Part shown: one piece after another, positions 22,958-34,944 of the stretch | How positions within the stretch are numbered: position 1 is the first letter of the stretch | Layout of the letters: each line of letters opens with the position of its first letter | Assembly (NCBI GenBank): GCA_003024785.1 | Contig: PUQB01000964.1 | Location: 1-64,000, forward strand | Direction: 5' to 3' | DNA from: Selaginella tamariscina | Lineage: Eukaryota > Streptophyta > Lycopodiopsida > Selaginellales > Selaginellaceae | DNA: 64,000 nt | Position numbers and translations under genes: made by a program | Notes under the pieces: model-generated | What the model was told of the DNA's origin: nothing | The model's input: the letters and a program-made list of their open reading frames with translations, nothing else | Database searches by the model: none

Positions 22958-24668
22958 TGTCAGAGTTTTAACCTAAAGGGCCAACACGTGGCAACACGTG
23001 GCTGCCAGGTGGCTATTCGGTGTCATCACCCTGTGTGAGCAACACTAAGTTTCTTAGAACAACCCCAACGACCCCTAGGGTTAGGCTCTAATGCCCAAGT
23101 GGACAGGAGACTTTAGGGTTTAGCCTAAGTCTCCCTAGAATGTCTACCCCCAAAACCCTTGAGAGATAACCCTAGTTGACTTAAGGTCTTGCCCTAGAAG
23201 ACCTAGACAGGCTCATGCCCTAACCCCATCAGGAAGATGTGTGTTCCACACATACCCCCGTAATAGAGCTAAGGCATCGTCACTTACCCCTTGAGGAATC
23301 ATCCCCATCCAAGAGTACAATCCCTTTAGGGCGACAAGGGGTACCCTGAACCACGACTAACCCCTAAGGGTTTGAGTGGCCAAGTCATACCCTAGACCTA
23401 GGGCTAGTACTTAGTGAGGACACGAGTGTGCGGCGTAGGCGGACACGAGTGTTCTGCTAAGTAAACTCCCTAAGGCTAGGTTTGGGATAACCCTAAGCAT
23501 ATGACCTTGCAAGTGCCTCACGAAAGGGCTCCTGCTAATACGCTTAGGTTGTTCAACCTTTGAATTCCAAGGAGAACACTCCCCTAGTCAAGTGTGCCAA
23601 AGCACACCTAGTTACGAGACCTAACCTCCCTTGAGCGGATGCTCAAGGCTTAGCACCCTAGTGCAAGCACAAGCATGTTTGTTTGCTAGAGTATCCAACC
23701 CCTTAGCGACAAGCCCATGACATAACCCCAAAGGGTGTGCCTCGGGCGTTGTACCATATGATGTTTAGCCCAATGTCACATCTCCATGTGACACTGCCTT
23801 CCATGATGTGAGCTATCATGCCATAGCCCTTAGATTCAAGAGTTGCACCAAGTACCACAAACGTGGTTCCTAAATGCCAACACTAGAACCCCTCAATGAA
23901 CCCTCAGGAACCAGGTAACGTGAACCTGTCAAACAAGATCCCACGCCCACATTTGGACAAGGACACAGATGTGCCTTGCTTGACCGTGAGTGCTACACCT
24001 AGCTTGACGTGGAGGAGGAGGCTGGAGACAAGCCTCAACCTTTGCCTCTTGGAACGTGCATTCCGACAAGACCTCTCATGCATGGATTTGCCAACGTTAA
24101 GGGTAAGCTACCCCGAAGGTGGGACGTACCCCTGGCATCTGGAAGTTAGGGCGGCACAACAGAGGGTTGTGCCTTGACAACACAAGCTAGAGCTTGCATC
24201 GGGAGAAGAGTAACAAGCTCAGTCATGAACCCAGAACCCTCACTCCTATATACTACTTTATTTATGTGACAGAGGCCCCCCCCTGTTTTCCTGTTTACAT
24301 AAGTGGGCTAGCACTGAAATTTCATTCCCAAAGGGAATATACTTGGTGAGTTATCCATCGACCCCTAAACCCTGTCAAACCTAGGGGTATTTCTAAGCAT
24401 ATTCGACACGTCGAGCTCACCGGAACTAACCATTAACCCAAACGAGACACGAAAAACAAGGGTAAGAGTTTTCTAGAAGGTAAGTGCTACCTTCGCTTAG
24501 AGTTTTTCACGATATCTAAAGACAGCCGGCCGGACTACCCCTAAACACCTAAGTGCACTAAGCGGGGCTGTTTTTCACTACATCTAGGACTTGTCAACAT
24601 AGTACAGTAGGTAACAACAGTCAATGTCCAAAGTAAAGAGGAGTCATAGTAAAAACTATGACATGTTC

Positions 24669-25820
24669 AGTATACATGTGGTTCAATTGATGTCAGTTTC
24701 TGTAAGTTTTGGAGAAGATGTGGAGTTGTTACCAGAAGGCAATGCATCAAACCAGTTTGTCTTTTACACATTGTGCCCGACAAAGGGCCCGTTGTTCAGG
24801 TTGCGGACAAAGGAGCGTGAAGAATCCATGCTGGTATGTCTTCTAAGAGCAGACAAATGTAGGATAGGGAAGGATCTCATTGGTTTGTCTGAAGTAAACG
24901 AGTCTCTAAACTACCAGATATATACAATGGAAATGTCATTTACGAACTTCCTCCAAAGAAAGAAAGCATAGAGAAGTACTTGGGGATGAATCACAAGGAT
25001 GGTTGCTACCATTGGACACACCCGAGCACAACACACTGGCATGTTCCGGTGCAAGTCAGACGAAGTTCATGTGTTGGACATCTCAAATGCACCATGCTAC
25101 CTGCCCCTACCTAGCTTTTGAGAAGAAAGCAAATGAATGTCACTTCAAGGGTGCTGTGAAGAAGGCGAAGACAACTGAGTCAAGCAAAGTAAAAGGCATG
25201 AAATGTAAGCATTGTGGAGAGGAGCCATTGCTAGTGCACGCTTGTCTGGCTTATGTGTACTACATTCTGCCAGACGACATTTCTTTTACAAGGTTGTTCA
25301 TTCACATAGGTGTTAATCAGCATCCAATTAGCCCCTCAGTGTCAGCTTCAAATGTTCAGCGTGCCAGAGCTAGTGTCAGCAATGTGGTAAAAAGCAGTTT
25401 GTGAACCAATCAACGAGTGATTGAGTGAACTCATCTTTGAAGAACTTTTCAAGGAAGGAGGAGAAGTCTCGTACACTAGTTTACTCTAAAAACTTGAACC
25501 TCTTACAAACCATCGAAGGTATTTTTCTTTAGATCTAAGCACATTGATGTGACCTTTTCTTTAGGACTCAGGACTGGATTACACAATCAAGACAGAAGGA
25601 GACACACTTTAGAGAGGGTTACGAGGGTTTTTTGGAGCTAAAGACAAAGTTGCCAATACCTTTCATTCATGTCATACATGTTCCAGGGATGGAACTGCAT
25701 AGTGCTGAGGAGCAGCCTTTGATCTTCAAAATGACAGTTGAGCGATTGGGTTCAGGAGTTGACTACATCAAAAGGTGAGGAGACCTTCATGATCAATGGG
25801 TTGTTTTGGACCACACACAC
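24669..25820 (+). pseudogene. MULE-like transposase, middle piece (copy A, part 2)
   Basis: The frame continues from part 1 with SIHVVQLMSVSVSFGEDVEL, then FVFYTLCPTKGPLFRLRTKE. A second frame gives KYLGMNHKDGCYHWTHPSTT, and then CKHCGEEPLLVHAC, a CxxC-type zinc-binding motif near 25205-25245. The segment ends at MINGLFWTTHT, where a solo LTR is inserted. Compared with copy B (53605-54162), this copy has about 146 extra bases after 25247. Indels between the pieces show that the gene is no longer intact. Confidence 0.55.
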
Positions 25821-26650
25821 TATCAGAGTTTTAACCCAAAGGGCCAACACGTGGCAGCACGTGGCTGCTAGGTGGTCATTTGGCATCATCACCCTGTGTT
25901 AGCAATGCTGAGTCTTCCAAGATAACCCTAAGAGTCTAACTCTGGGCCCAATTAGGCAAAAGACTTAAAGTCCTACCCTAAGTCCCCTAGAATGACCATC
26001 CCCTGAACCCTAGAGGATAACTCGAGTAGACTTTAGAATCATGTCCCAGTAGACCTAGACAAGCTCATGCCCTAACCCCACAAAGAAGATGTGTCTCACA
26101 CATACCCCCGTGACAGAGCTAAGGCATCGTCACTTACCCCTTGAGGAATCACCCTCATCCGGGAGTACAACCCCTTTAGAGCAACAAGGGGTACCCTGAA
26201 CTACGACTAACCCCTAAGGGTTTGGGTGGCCACGTCATACCCTAGACCTAAGGCTAGTACGTAGTGAGGACACGAGTGTGTGCCATAGGTAGACACGAGT
26301 GTTCTACTAAGCAAACTCCCTAAGGTTAGGTTTGGAAAACCCTAAGTACATAACCTTGCGAGTGCTTCACGAAAAGACTCATGCTAACAAGCTTAGGTTG
26401 TTCAACCTCTGGATTCCAAGGAGAACACTCCCCTAGCCAAAAGTGCCTAAGCACACCTAGTTACGAGACCTAACCTCCCTTGAGCAAATGCCCAAGGCTT
26501 AGCACCCTAGCACGAGCACAAGCATGCATGTTTGTCAAAGTATCTAACCCCTTGGCGACAAGCCCATAACCCCAAAGGGCGTGCCTCAGGCGTTGTATCA
26601 TGTGACGTTTAGCCCAGTGTCACATCTCCATGTGACACTTCCTTCCCCAA

Positions 26651-26677
26651 ATGCAAGTTGTAACTAAAATGGGCATG
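26651..26677 (+). repeat. Left terminal inverted repeat, element copy 2
   Basis: Identical to 1725-1751, preceded by the CCAA duplication. Confidence 0.9.
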
Positions 26678-27156
26678 GCTATAGTCCCATTTCCTAATAA
26701 TTAGCAATTTTAGCTATTTAATTAGCATTTTCTAATATTAAAGGAATATTCTTTAGAATATATGTTTGAAAAGAGAATATTCTTTAGAATATTCTATTTT
26801 GTATTCTACCCTTTAATAAATTATAGCATTCATTGAACAAAAATTAATAACATTAAAAAGTAGAATGTATTAAATTATATAATATATTGCCTAATATAAC
26901 AATTAAGGAAGAGCATAAGAGGTACATTATATAAATATTGATGTTGTTATTAAAATATTAATATTTAAATATAACATTATTAATTAAAAATTTGTAGTAG
27001 TAATAATATATATATAAAATCCTATAATAATATAGTCAATCTTCCATATCATTTTTTAAATTTATATAGTTAAGTATACAATTTGGTACTATTATTAAAG
27101 AGTTTATAATAATTATGAATATTAAATATATGATATTTTATAATTTTGTAATTGCT
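26678..27156. other. AT-rich subterminal region, left end of copy 2
   Basis: No gene. It contains GAATATTCTTTAGAATATTC near 26789-26808, three to four alternating GAA/TTC-type units, and is otherwise a close match to 1752-2245. Confidence 0.5.
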
Positions 27157-30100
27157 TTAAGCTTCAGAAAACATACATTCCCTTGCAGTTTTGTTAATCG
27201 TGACTTTATCAACGCTTCTTGACATCCACCCATATCGAATGGATTTAACATTTATAAAACATGCTGGGTCTTTTTGATTGGGAGACCATGTTTTCTCTAG
27301 GCATCCATTATATCTTTCGCTCTCCTTCTCTGTCGCCTTTTTTGTGGTTTGAACCATGCAACCTTAACAATACTATTTTTTGTGATTACTTCAGGTGTGT
27401 CGATAATTTGACCCATCCAAATAGGCTGATTATATGACGCATCTGGAGTAATGAGAACCATCATTAGTTTTTGAAGATCCTTGCAGCAATCAAAGTATGC
27501 TTTAGGTTTTTGGTTCCTTTGTCCAACAAAGTGTGGGGTTTGCACTTCCACATCACTACTGGCTTCTATGTCGTCTGTGCTCAGTGATGTCATTTCAATC
27601 TCCTCTCGCCACCTTGTTTTAGGCCAGAAAGGGTGTTGCAATTCTGTACTTGTGACAGTAGGCCCTTCCAACTCTCGAACAACAGTCTCCCAATAGTTGA
27701 CCACATGCTTATATAGTTCTGAGTAACCAGTTGCCTTATCAGAATTCTTTGGCATCGATTTTTGAACCCATGCCACATATTTTTTGATGCCATCAATAAT
27801 AACCTCTTGTTCCTTGAGCTGGGCACTCAATGGAATAGGGTCTGGTTGTCCTTCTGGGAGAAGTGGCTTTCCATCCTCTCCACTTTTGAAGAGCATTAAG
27901 CCCTCTTTCGGTAACCACTCCTGCTCTGATGGCCGTAACTTGTACTGCATAATAGGTATACCATCTCGTATGGAGAAAAAGAATTGTAGCGGCACAAGGT
28001 GACCAACTAAAGAATCACTCCCTTCTTTTATATACTCCTTGAGAAATTTTTTGAAGTCTGGCACCTCAGTCACAAGCAAAGCACAACTTTTTTTGGAGAT
28101 GCAATTTTCAAAAAGATTCATCATATGCGGTAAGGTAAGTGCACTTGTCCTTTTTGTAGAGTTGGAGACCTTGCTGAAGAACGCATCAATATCTTCATGA
28201 GTGTGACCAACCATAAGGAAACTGAGCGTGATTGTTTCAAACACACCTTTGGCAACAAGCATTGACAAGTATGCTAGCACATATCTAGAAAATAAAAGTA
28301 AGTATGAGCTTGAGAAACCCTTAAGTAAAATGATTTACCTATTTTTGTTCTCGCCTGCACAATTATCCATCTGTAAAAGCAAATGACGAGGAAGCTTATT
28401 TGATGTTGAGGACACATGTACACTATTTGAGCTAGATCCCTCCACTGAACCTGAACTCTCAACAGGGCCATCTGTTTTTTGTGCAGGTTGCTGACAATGC
28501 CTCTCATATTCCCAAGTAGCCTCAAGTGCAGACGTGTTCATGAGAGCATTATGTAAAGGTTGAAGGTGTTGTTTCTTCACTTTGAGATCACTGATAGGAT
28601 TGTCTGTGAGTGGGCTTCAAGGTTTCTGAAACACATGGCTAACGACCCAATAGTGAAATTGGAGTCGCTAGACCAATGTGGAAGTGAAAAGTGTCCATAT
28701 GACTCACAACCGTGTCCATGTGTTAGCACACCTGTTAAAGAAATCGGAAGTTTCATGACATTTCCAAGGCACTTTGGTGTTGCAAAGAGCTTTGGAATGC
28801 TGGTCTTTGAATGATCCATCTTGTCATGGATCAAGCACAGATACTCTGATGGGCGTGACACAGAAAGCATGCGGTGTGCATAGTACTGAGACCGACAAGT
28901 TTGTTGTGCAATCATGTGGGCCTCCATCTTCCTTTGAATGGTAGTGATCTCCACCAAGGTTTTTGCACAAGCCTCTGCAGCCTTCAATGATGTACAAGTG
29001 TCACACTTAGAAAAGCTAGAGTGTTTTGCAATCTCCACATCCTTAAAATGAGTATTCCATATGTTGTTGAAGGTACCAGTGCAGATTGCTTGGAGCCCCA
29101 TCAAACTGAGGCACTTGTTCACATGTTCACACAGTTTCAATTGAGTGTAGATTGAAGGTAAAACCTTGAGATTTTCCCTGACCCCTGCATTTGTGGTTCG
29201 GCATTTGTGAGGCATCCTGTCTGCATTTGCTTCCACAAAAGCCTTGAGTATCTCTATGGCTGCCATGATGTGAGAGCGGGTTTTGACCAAGCGAGTGTTC
29301 CCATGAACTGAGGTTCGCGCTCCATCTAGCCACTCATCCCTCCGACGGTAGAACGTGGTCTTTGGGATCCCGTATATACTGTACCAAGCTTTGAAGCAGA
29401 TGGCCACCTTATTAAATACCATGGATGTACTCTGATAACCTGTGTCCGAGGCCATTCCATCAATACACCCAGTTAGTGCAGCATATACAAACTCATGCCT
29501 TTGCTTTTGGGTGAGCATACGAAAGACATGTCTACATTGGGTAATTTCATTCCGGTCTGCCATCTGACAACACTTCTTCTTGCAACAGTCAATCGTGGAA
29601 ATGCTCGTAACACTTTCGGAAGATGTAGGATCCATCTTTACCCTCTTGCTGAAACTTGCAGGGGAAGATCTACAACCCATGAATCGCCTTTTTCTTACAA
29701 TAGGACCAATGCAAGGAACCTCTTCAAATATGAGTTGTTCTTCCGGGTTGTTATTATTGAAATCCAACCCAGAATATGTTGAACCATCTTGCCGTCTTAA
29801 TTCAGATGTTCGCCACCTCACGAGGGATCCAGGATACAATGTGCCATTAGGTGAAACCTCTGTCACAACTACACCCACGAAGTCGGACCCTAGTTTCTCT
29901 TCTGACACTGCTTCCATTGGATTTATAGCTGTGATGATGCCTCTTCCGACTTCAATCTCACGAAGAAAGAGAATCACCTCATCCATCACAGCAGGCAAGC
30001 CATCATCTGGTAAACTCGTGCTACTATTTGTTTGTGACTCTGCATATTTTGTGTCAGCCTTGACTTCATCCAAATTCCACAATACAGGAGAACCCTCCTC

Positions 30101-30274
30101 AAATTCCATTCCCAGAACCTCAACATGCTTGAAAATGGTGTTCACCCATACGTACACACAAGATCCTTGGGAAATATTGTGACATGATGCATTATTATCT
30201 CGAACTTCCACAGTTCCAGTGCCAACTATCTCGTTGTTCCGAAGAAGACATACTTTATCTCCAGTATTAAACAT
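27157..30274 (-). pseudogene. DUF7869-like DDE transposase of giant element, copy 2 (nearly complete)
   Basis: Exon 1 runs from 30274 (MFNTGDKVCLL) to 28339, and exon 2 from 28284 to 27157. Domains in order: En/Spm-Tnp1-like beta domain (about residues 1-90), a linker with EVSPNGTLYPGSLVRWRTSE, basic KRRFMG and CCKKKCCQ segments (about 200-250), a helical DNA-binding-like part with IPKTTFYRRRDEW, CDTCTS, then candidate catalytic residues in IHDKMDHSKT, QMDNCAGENKNR and GHTHEDIDAFFS. Single-base losses near 28597 (before the DNC motif) and 27328 (C-terminal) break the frame; copy 1 is intact at both places. The start could be further upstream, because TTTATGTGCAG just before 30282 looks like a splice acceptor. 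Total expected length is about 1,030 residues. Confidence 0.78.
28285..28338 (-). other. Intron of the transposase gene, copy 2
   Basis: A 54-bp GT-AG intron in the same position as in copy 1, directly after the NKNR codons. Confidence 0.75.
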
Positions 30275-30427
30275 ATTGTCCTGCACATAAATAATTGTAT
30301 TATTTATGATATCTGTTTATGCAATATTTTTAAGAAATCTGAATTACGGTTACTTAATAATATGCATATGCAATAATACATAATTATGTTTAGAGATAAT
30401 ATCTCATGTTTGATTAATACAACTGAT

Positions 30428-31346
30428 GGGCGGGATTAATCCCGCCACGAATCCCTCCGACGAGGAACGGTCGGCGGGATTAATCCCGCCGCCGACTCAA
30501 CCCCTTCGGAGAGAGTCGGCGGGATTAATCCCGCCTTGGACTCCCTCCGACAAGGAAGAGCCGGCGGGATTAATCCCGCCGCCTCTTCCTCCTCGGGGGG
30601 AGTCCGGCGGGATTAATCCCGCCGACTCTCTCCGACGAGGAAGGGAGTCCGGCGGGATTAATCCCGCCGCCGACTCAACCCCTTCGGAGAGAGTCGGCGG
30701 GATTAATCCCGCCTTGGACTCCCTCCGACAAGGAAGAGCCGGCGGGATTAATCCCGCCGCCTCTTCCTCCTCGGGGGGAGTCCGGCGGGATTAATCCCGC
30801 CGACTCTCTCCGACGAGGAAGGGAGTCCGGCGGGATTAATCCCGCCGACTCATCCTCGCCGGAGAGAGTCGGCGGGATTAATCCCGCCGGACTCCCTTCC
30901 TCGTCGGAGGAAGAGGCGGCGGGATTAATCCCGCCGGCTCTTCCTTGTCGGAGGGAGTCCAAGGCGGGATTAATCCCGCCCACAATTCTTACGACGGGGA
31001 ATGGGTGGCGGGATTAAACCGCACATAACTCTCTCCAAAACTATGATTTCAAAGAGATCTCGGGATAAATCCTGTCCCCAAATCTTTAAAACAGTGAAGT
31101 GGTGGCGAGATTAATCCCGCCACCCCTTCCCTGCCTCCTAAAATGGTTGGCGGGATTAATCCCGCCGACAACTCTTTCTAATAAATTCTGGTAACTCTTC
31201 ATCAGTTGAGAAGGTTATCGACGGGATTAATCCCGCCACTCTTTTTCAGTGGCGGAGAAGCATTGCCCGGGAGATGGTGGCGGGATTAATCCCGCCACTT
31301 CTTCAAAGAGGCGAAAAAGAAATGGCCGGATTAATCCCGCCGCCCC
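30428..31346. repeat. Palindrome array 1 of element copy 2 (expanded)
   Basis: About 15 perfect copies of GGCGGGATTAATCCCGCC and four variants. A 180-bp block is tandemly duplicated (about 30485-30664 and 30665-30844), and the following 150 bp is its inverse complement. Spacers such as CTCCCTCCGACAAGGAAGAG and their complements therefore flank the palindromes in both orientations. The array sits directly 5' of the transposase gene. The spacers are not unique and no cas-like genes exist, so this is not a CRISPR array. Confidence 0.92.
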
Positions 31347-31740
31347 GGTTAACCTAGAATATTAAGTTAAAAGGATATTTAAACGTGATAAATCCCTAAC
31401 GGAATATATTATAATCCTAATGCATTTCTAAACCCCTAAATTGTAATTTTAAGAGAGAATGTAAGAGAGTGAATCTTAATAAGTATTTTTAAATTTGTTT
31501 ATAATACTTACTTGTAAACAGCACTGAAGGCGCCGTGCTTTCCTATAAAGAATAGCACCCAATTTAATCTCGCTCCTGAGATGATCACTATGAAGAAAAA
31601 AGAAGATCTAAAGAGTGAAAAATACAGAAATGAAGAAACCCTTGCCGGAGAAAGAACCAGATCTGAATTTGAGTGGGAAATTAAATGCATTTTCAAATTT
31701 ATGTCAGACCGACAATACATATGTCAGAAATTCAAATTTT
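31347..31740 (-). other. Conserved leader-like region with a 70-codon ORF, copy 2
   Basis: Counterpart of 5942-6300. The minus-strand ORF 31720-31508 ends FIGKHGAFSAVYK, immediately followed by an excellent donor-like ACAA-GTAAGTATT. It is more likely an upstream exon of the transposase transcript than a separate gene, but the frame is kept in both copies. Confidence 0.35.
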
Positions 31741-32700
31741 TTAAAAAGAACAGAAAATAAAATTTAAGATGAGTTGACACAAATATCCGACACTCTGACA
31801 TATATACTCTCCAGTTCCAATGAGTATTTTAAAATTGCATTTAATGTTATTCAAGTGATTCAAGCTGTTTAATATTACGAAATTTTAGACTATATTCTAC
31901 ATTCTTAGTATTCAAGTATATTTATATTATATATATATATATAAATATATACTTATACAATAAATAAATTGATATATTATTATGTATCATTTAAAATATA
32001 TTCATAGTCTGTTTATTATTATTATTTTCTTAATTACTCGAGTATTTAGTTTTCATTTCCTAGTATCAATGGGATATTCTTTAATATTTTATTAATATTT
32101 GAAGAATATTCTAATATTAAACCTGATTATCATAATTAAATTAGTCTTGTTCTTAATTATTGCAGTAATTATTCTACATTTGTATATATTAATGGGATTT
32201 TCTCAATTAATTTGTTATTATTTCAAGAATATTCATGTGTTAAACCTTATTATCAATATTAAATTAATACACACTATGAACATATTTTAAATTATACATA
32301 ATAATACATCATTTTATCTAATATATAGTCATATATAGTTTTAATAATATATATATTAATATCATTTCCTTAATTACTTGAGTAATTAATCTTCTTTATA
32401 TTAATGGGATATTCTTTATTATTTTCTTATTATTCCAAGAATATTCCAATATTAAACATGATTATGATAATTAATTTAGTTAATTATTTGAGTACTTAAT
32501 TTACATTTGTATATATTAATGGGATTTTCTCAATTAATTTCTTATTATTTCAAGAATATTTCAATGTTAAACCTTTTTATCAATATTAAATTAATATATA
32601 TTATTAAAACTATATATGGCTATATATTAGATAAAATCATATATTATTATGTATAATTTAAAATATGTTCCTAGTGTGTTTATTAATTTTATTTTCTTAA
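31741..32700. other. AT-rich spacer, copy 2, with a small inversion
   Basis: Matches 6301-7320 except that about 32265-32355 is the reverse complement of the corresponding copy 1 segment (around 6855-6945), a local inversion between GTGTTAAACC-type flanks. No coding sequence is seen. Confidence 0.5.
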
Positions 32701-33812
32701 TTATTCGATGTTTGTTTTGCACACATATATAAACACAATCATAAATTTACACACGCATTACAAGAACTTACAAAAACACATATGCACACACATGCACAAC
32801 CCTAAACCAAACTGAAGAAATATGTTGCTTCTTTATTGAAAACATCATGTTCAACGCATGTATGATATATGTACTCAATCTGTGTATATGTAACACATTG
32901 AATTTACATGTGTAATATTTATATTAAGCTTGTTGGGAGCAAACCCTAAACCCTAAACCCTAAACCCTAATATGTAACACAATGAATTTACTCATGTAAT
33001 ATGTATGTATGTCTGTGTGTATACACGTGTGCATGTATATATGTGTACTCTGTATGTATATATGTGTACTTTCTGTCTTCTCTCATACATACACACCATG
33101 CATGATCCATGTTAATATGTACTGTCTCTCTTCTCTCAAACATACACACCATGCATGATCTATAATATGTACTCGGTCTCTCTAATATTATGTACTAATA
33201 TGTATGTATGTCTGTGTGTATAATACACACCATGCATGATCCATATTAATATGTACTGTCTCTCTTCTCTCATATACTATGTATGTATATCTGTGTATAA
33301 TATGTGTAAGTATATATGTGTACTAATATATGCAATGTGTACAAAAATAATTTTTCAACACTCTCTCTTCTCTCATACATACACACCATGCATGATCCAT
33401 CCTAAATCCAAAACCCTAAACCCTAAACCCTAAACCCATGTAATATGTGTGTATGTCTGTGTGTATACACGTGTGTATGTATATATTATGTGTATTAATA
33501 TATGCAATGTGTACACATGAAACTTTAACACTCTCATGGACACACACATGTTAAATCCCTGCATGATTTATATTTTTGAGGTGTATGTGATACACCCACA
33601 CACACGCACGCGCTAATAATATAATGAAAGAATATTCGTTTAGGGCGAATCTATATTTTATTCTTTTTAGGGTTTAAGTATATTCTCAGAAGGAATATTC
33701 TATTAGGGTTGATATATATATTTAATTCCTTTAGGGTTTAGGTATATTCTTAGGGTTTCAAGAGGCGGCGGCTGTGAAATCGGCGGCGGCGGCTGTGCAC
33801 ACAGGTGAGATC

Positions 33813-33843
<31 letters not shown>

Positions 33844-34063
33844 ATATGTATAGGAGTGTGCGTATAATTTTTTTTTAGTTTTATCTCTCGCACACACACG
33901 CACACTCCTGTGTATGTATATGTGTCTGTATGATTTATTTGTTTCGCTCACACACGCATACACACGATATACATATACACATATATATATATATACCTAT
34001 ATACATATATACATACATATATTATGTGTACCAGTATCTGTAAATTTTTTTTATTGATCTTGC

Positions 34064-34135
<72 letters not shown>

Positions 34136-34200
34136 GTGTACCAGTATCTGTAAATTTTTTTTTATTGATCTATCTCTCCCACACACACGCGCACTGCTTT

Positions 34201-34251
<51 letters not shown>

Positions 34252-34944
34252 ATCAATGCATATTAACAAATAGTATACAACACTAGTTTATATATATGCT
34301 TATATATTCATATATACACACATATATATATGTGTGTGTTTTTGTATAATTTTATTTATTTATTAGTTTTATCTCTCGCACACACACGCACACTCCTGTG
34401 TATGTATATGTGTGTGTGTGTGTGTTTGTTTATCTGTATGATTTTATTTGTTTCGCTCACACACGCATACACACAATATACATATACACATATATATATA
34501 CCTATATACATATATACATACATACAACACTAGTTTATATATATGCTTATATATTCACAGACTCTCTCTCTTTCTCTATAGATTATATATCTATATACAC
34601 ACATATATATGTGTGTGTTTATCTGTATAATTTTATTTATTTATTAGTTTTATCTTTTGCACACACACGCACACTCCTGTGTATATATATATGTGTGTGT
34701 GTGTGTTTGTTTATCTGTATGATTTTATTTGTTTCGCTCACACGCATACACACGATATACATATACACACATATATATACCTATGTACACACATATATTA
34801 GGTGTACCAGTACTGTATAAGTTTATTTATTTATCTATCTCTTGCACACACACGTACACTCCTATACATACATACATACATACATATATATATATATACA
34901 CACACATATATATGTGTGTGTGTTTTTATCTCGCTAAGCCCCTC
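32701..34944. repeat. Minisatellite, telomere-repeat and microsatellite core, copy 2
   Basis: CCCTAAA runs occur at about 32941-32969 and 33413-33436. Long CA, TA and TG runs lie at 34067-34130 and 34201-34250. The 400-bp tandem unit of copy 1 is present in altered number. No gene is seen. Confidence 0.8.

Larger units (their letters stand above)
20360..24663 (-). mobile_element. LTR retroelement (family A) with almost no internal region, minus orientation
   Basis: The 5' LTR on the minus strand is 22958-24663 (TGTCATAG...CTCTGACA). Directly inside, the minus strand reads ATTGGTATTGGAGCC, close to the initiator-Met tRNA primer-binding site used by many plant retrotransposons. Only about 530 bp of internal sequence follows before a second, 5'-truncated LTR copy (20360-22424). 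Flanks are GGTTC and TGTTC (4 of 5 match), consistent with a target duplication. No gag or pol is present, so it is an internally deleted, non-autonomous element or an unequal-recombination product. The second LTR contains a further LTR insertion at 20828-21631. Confidence 0.7.

Noticed and set aside
30428..31346. CRISPR-like regular palindromic repeats with spacers
   Set aside because: Spacers are duplicated and inverted copies of each other, the setting is a plant nuclear transposon, and no cas-like genes are present.
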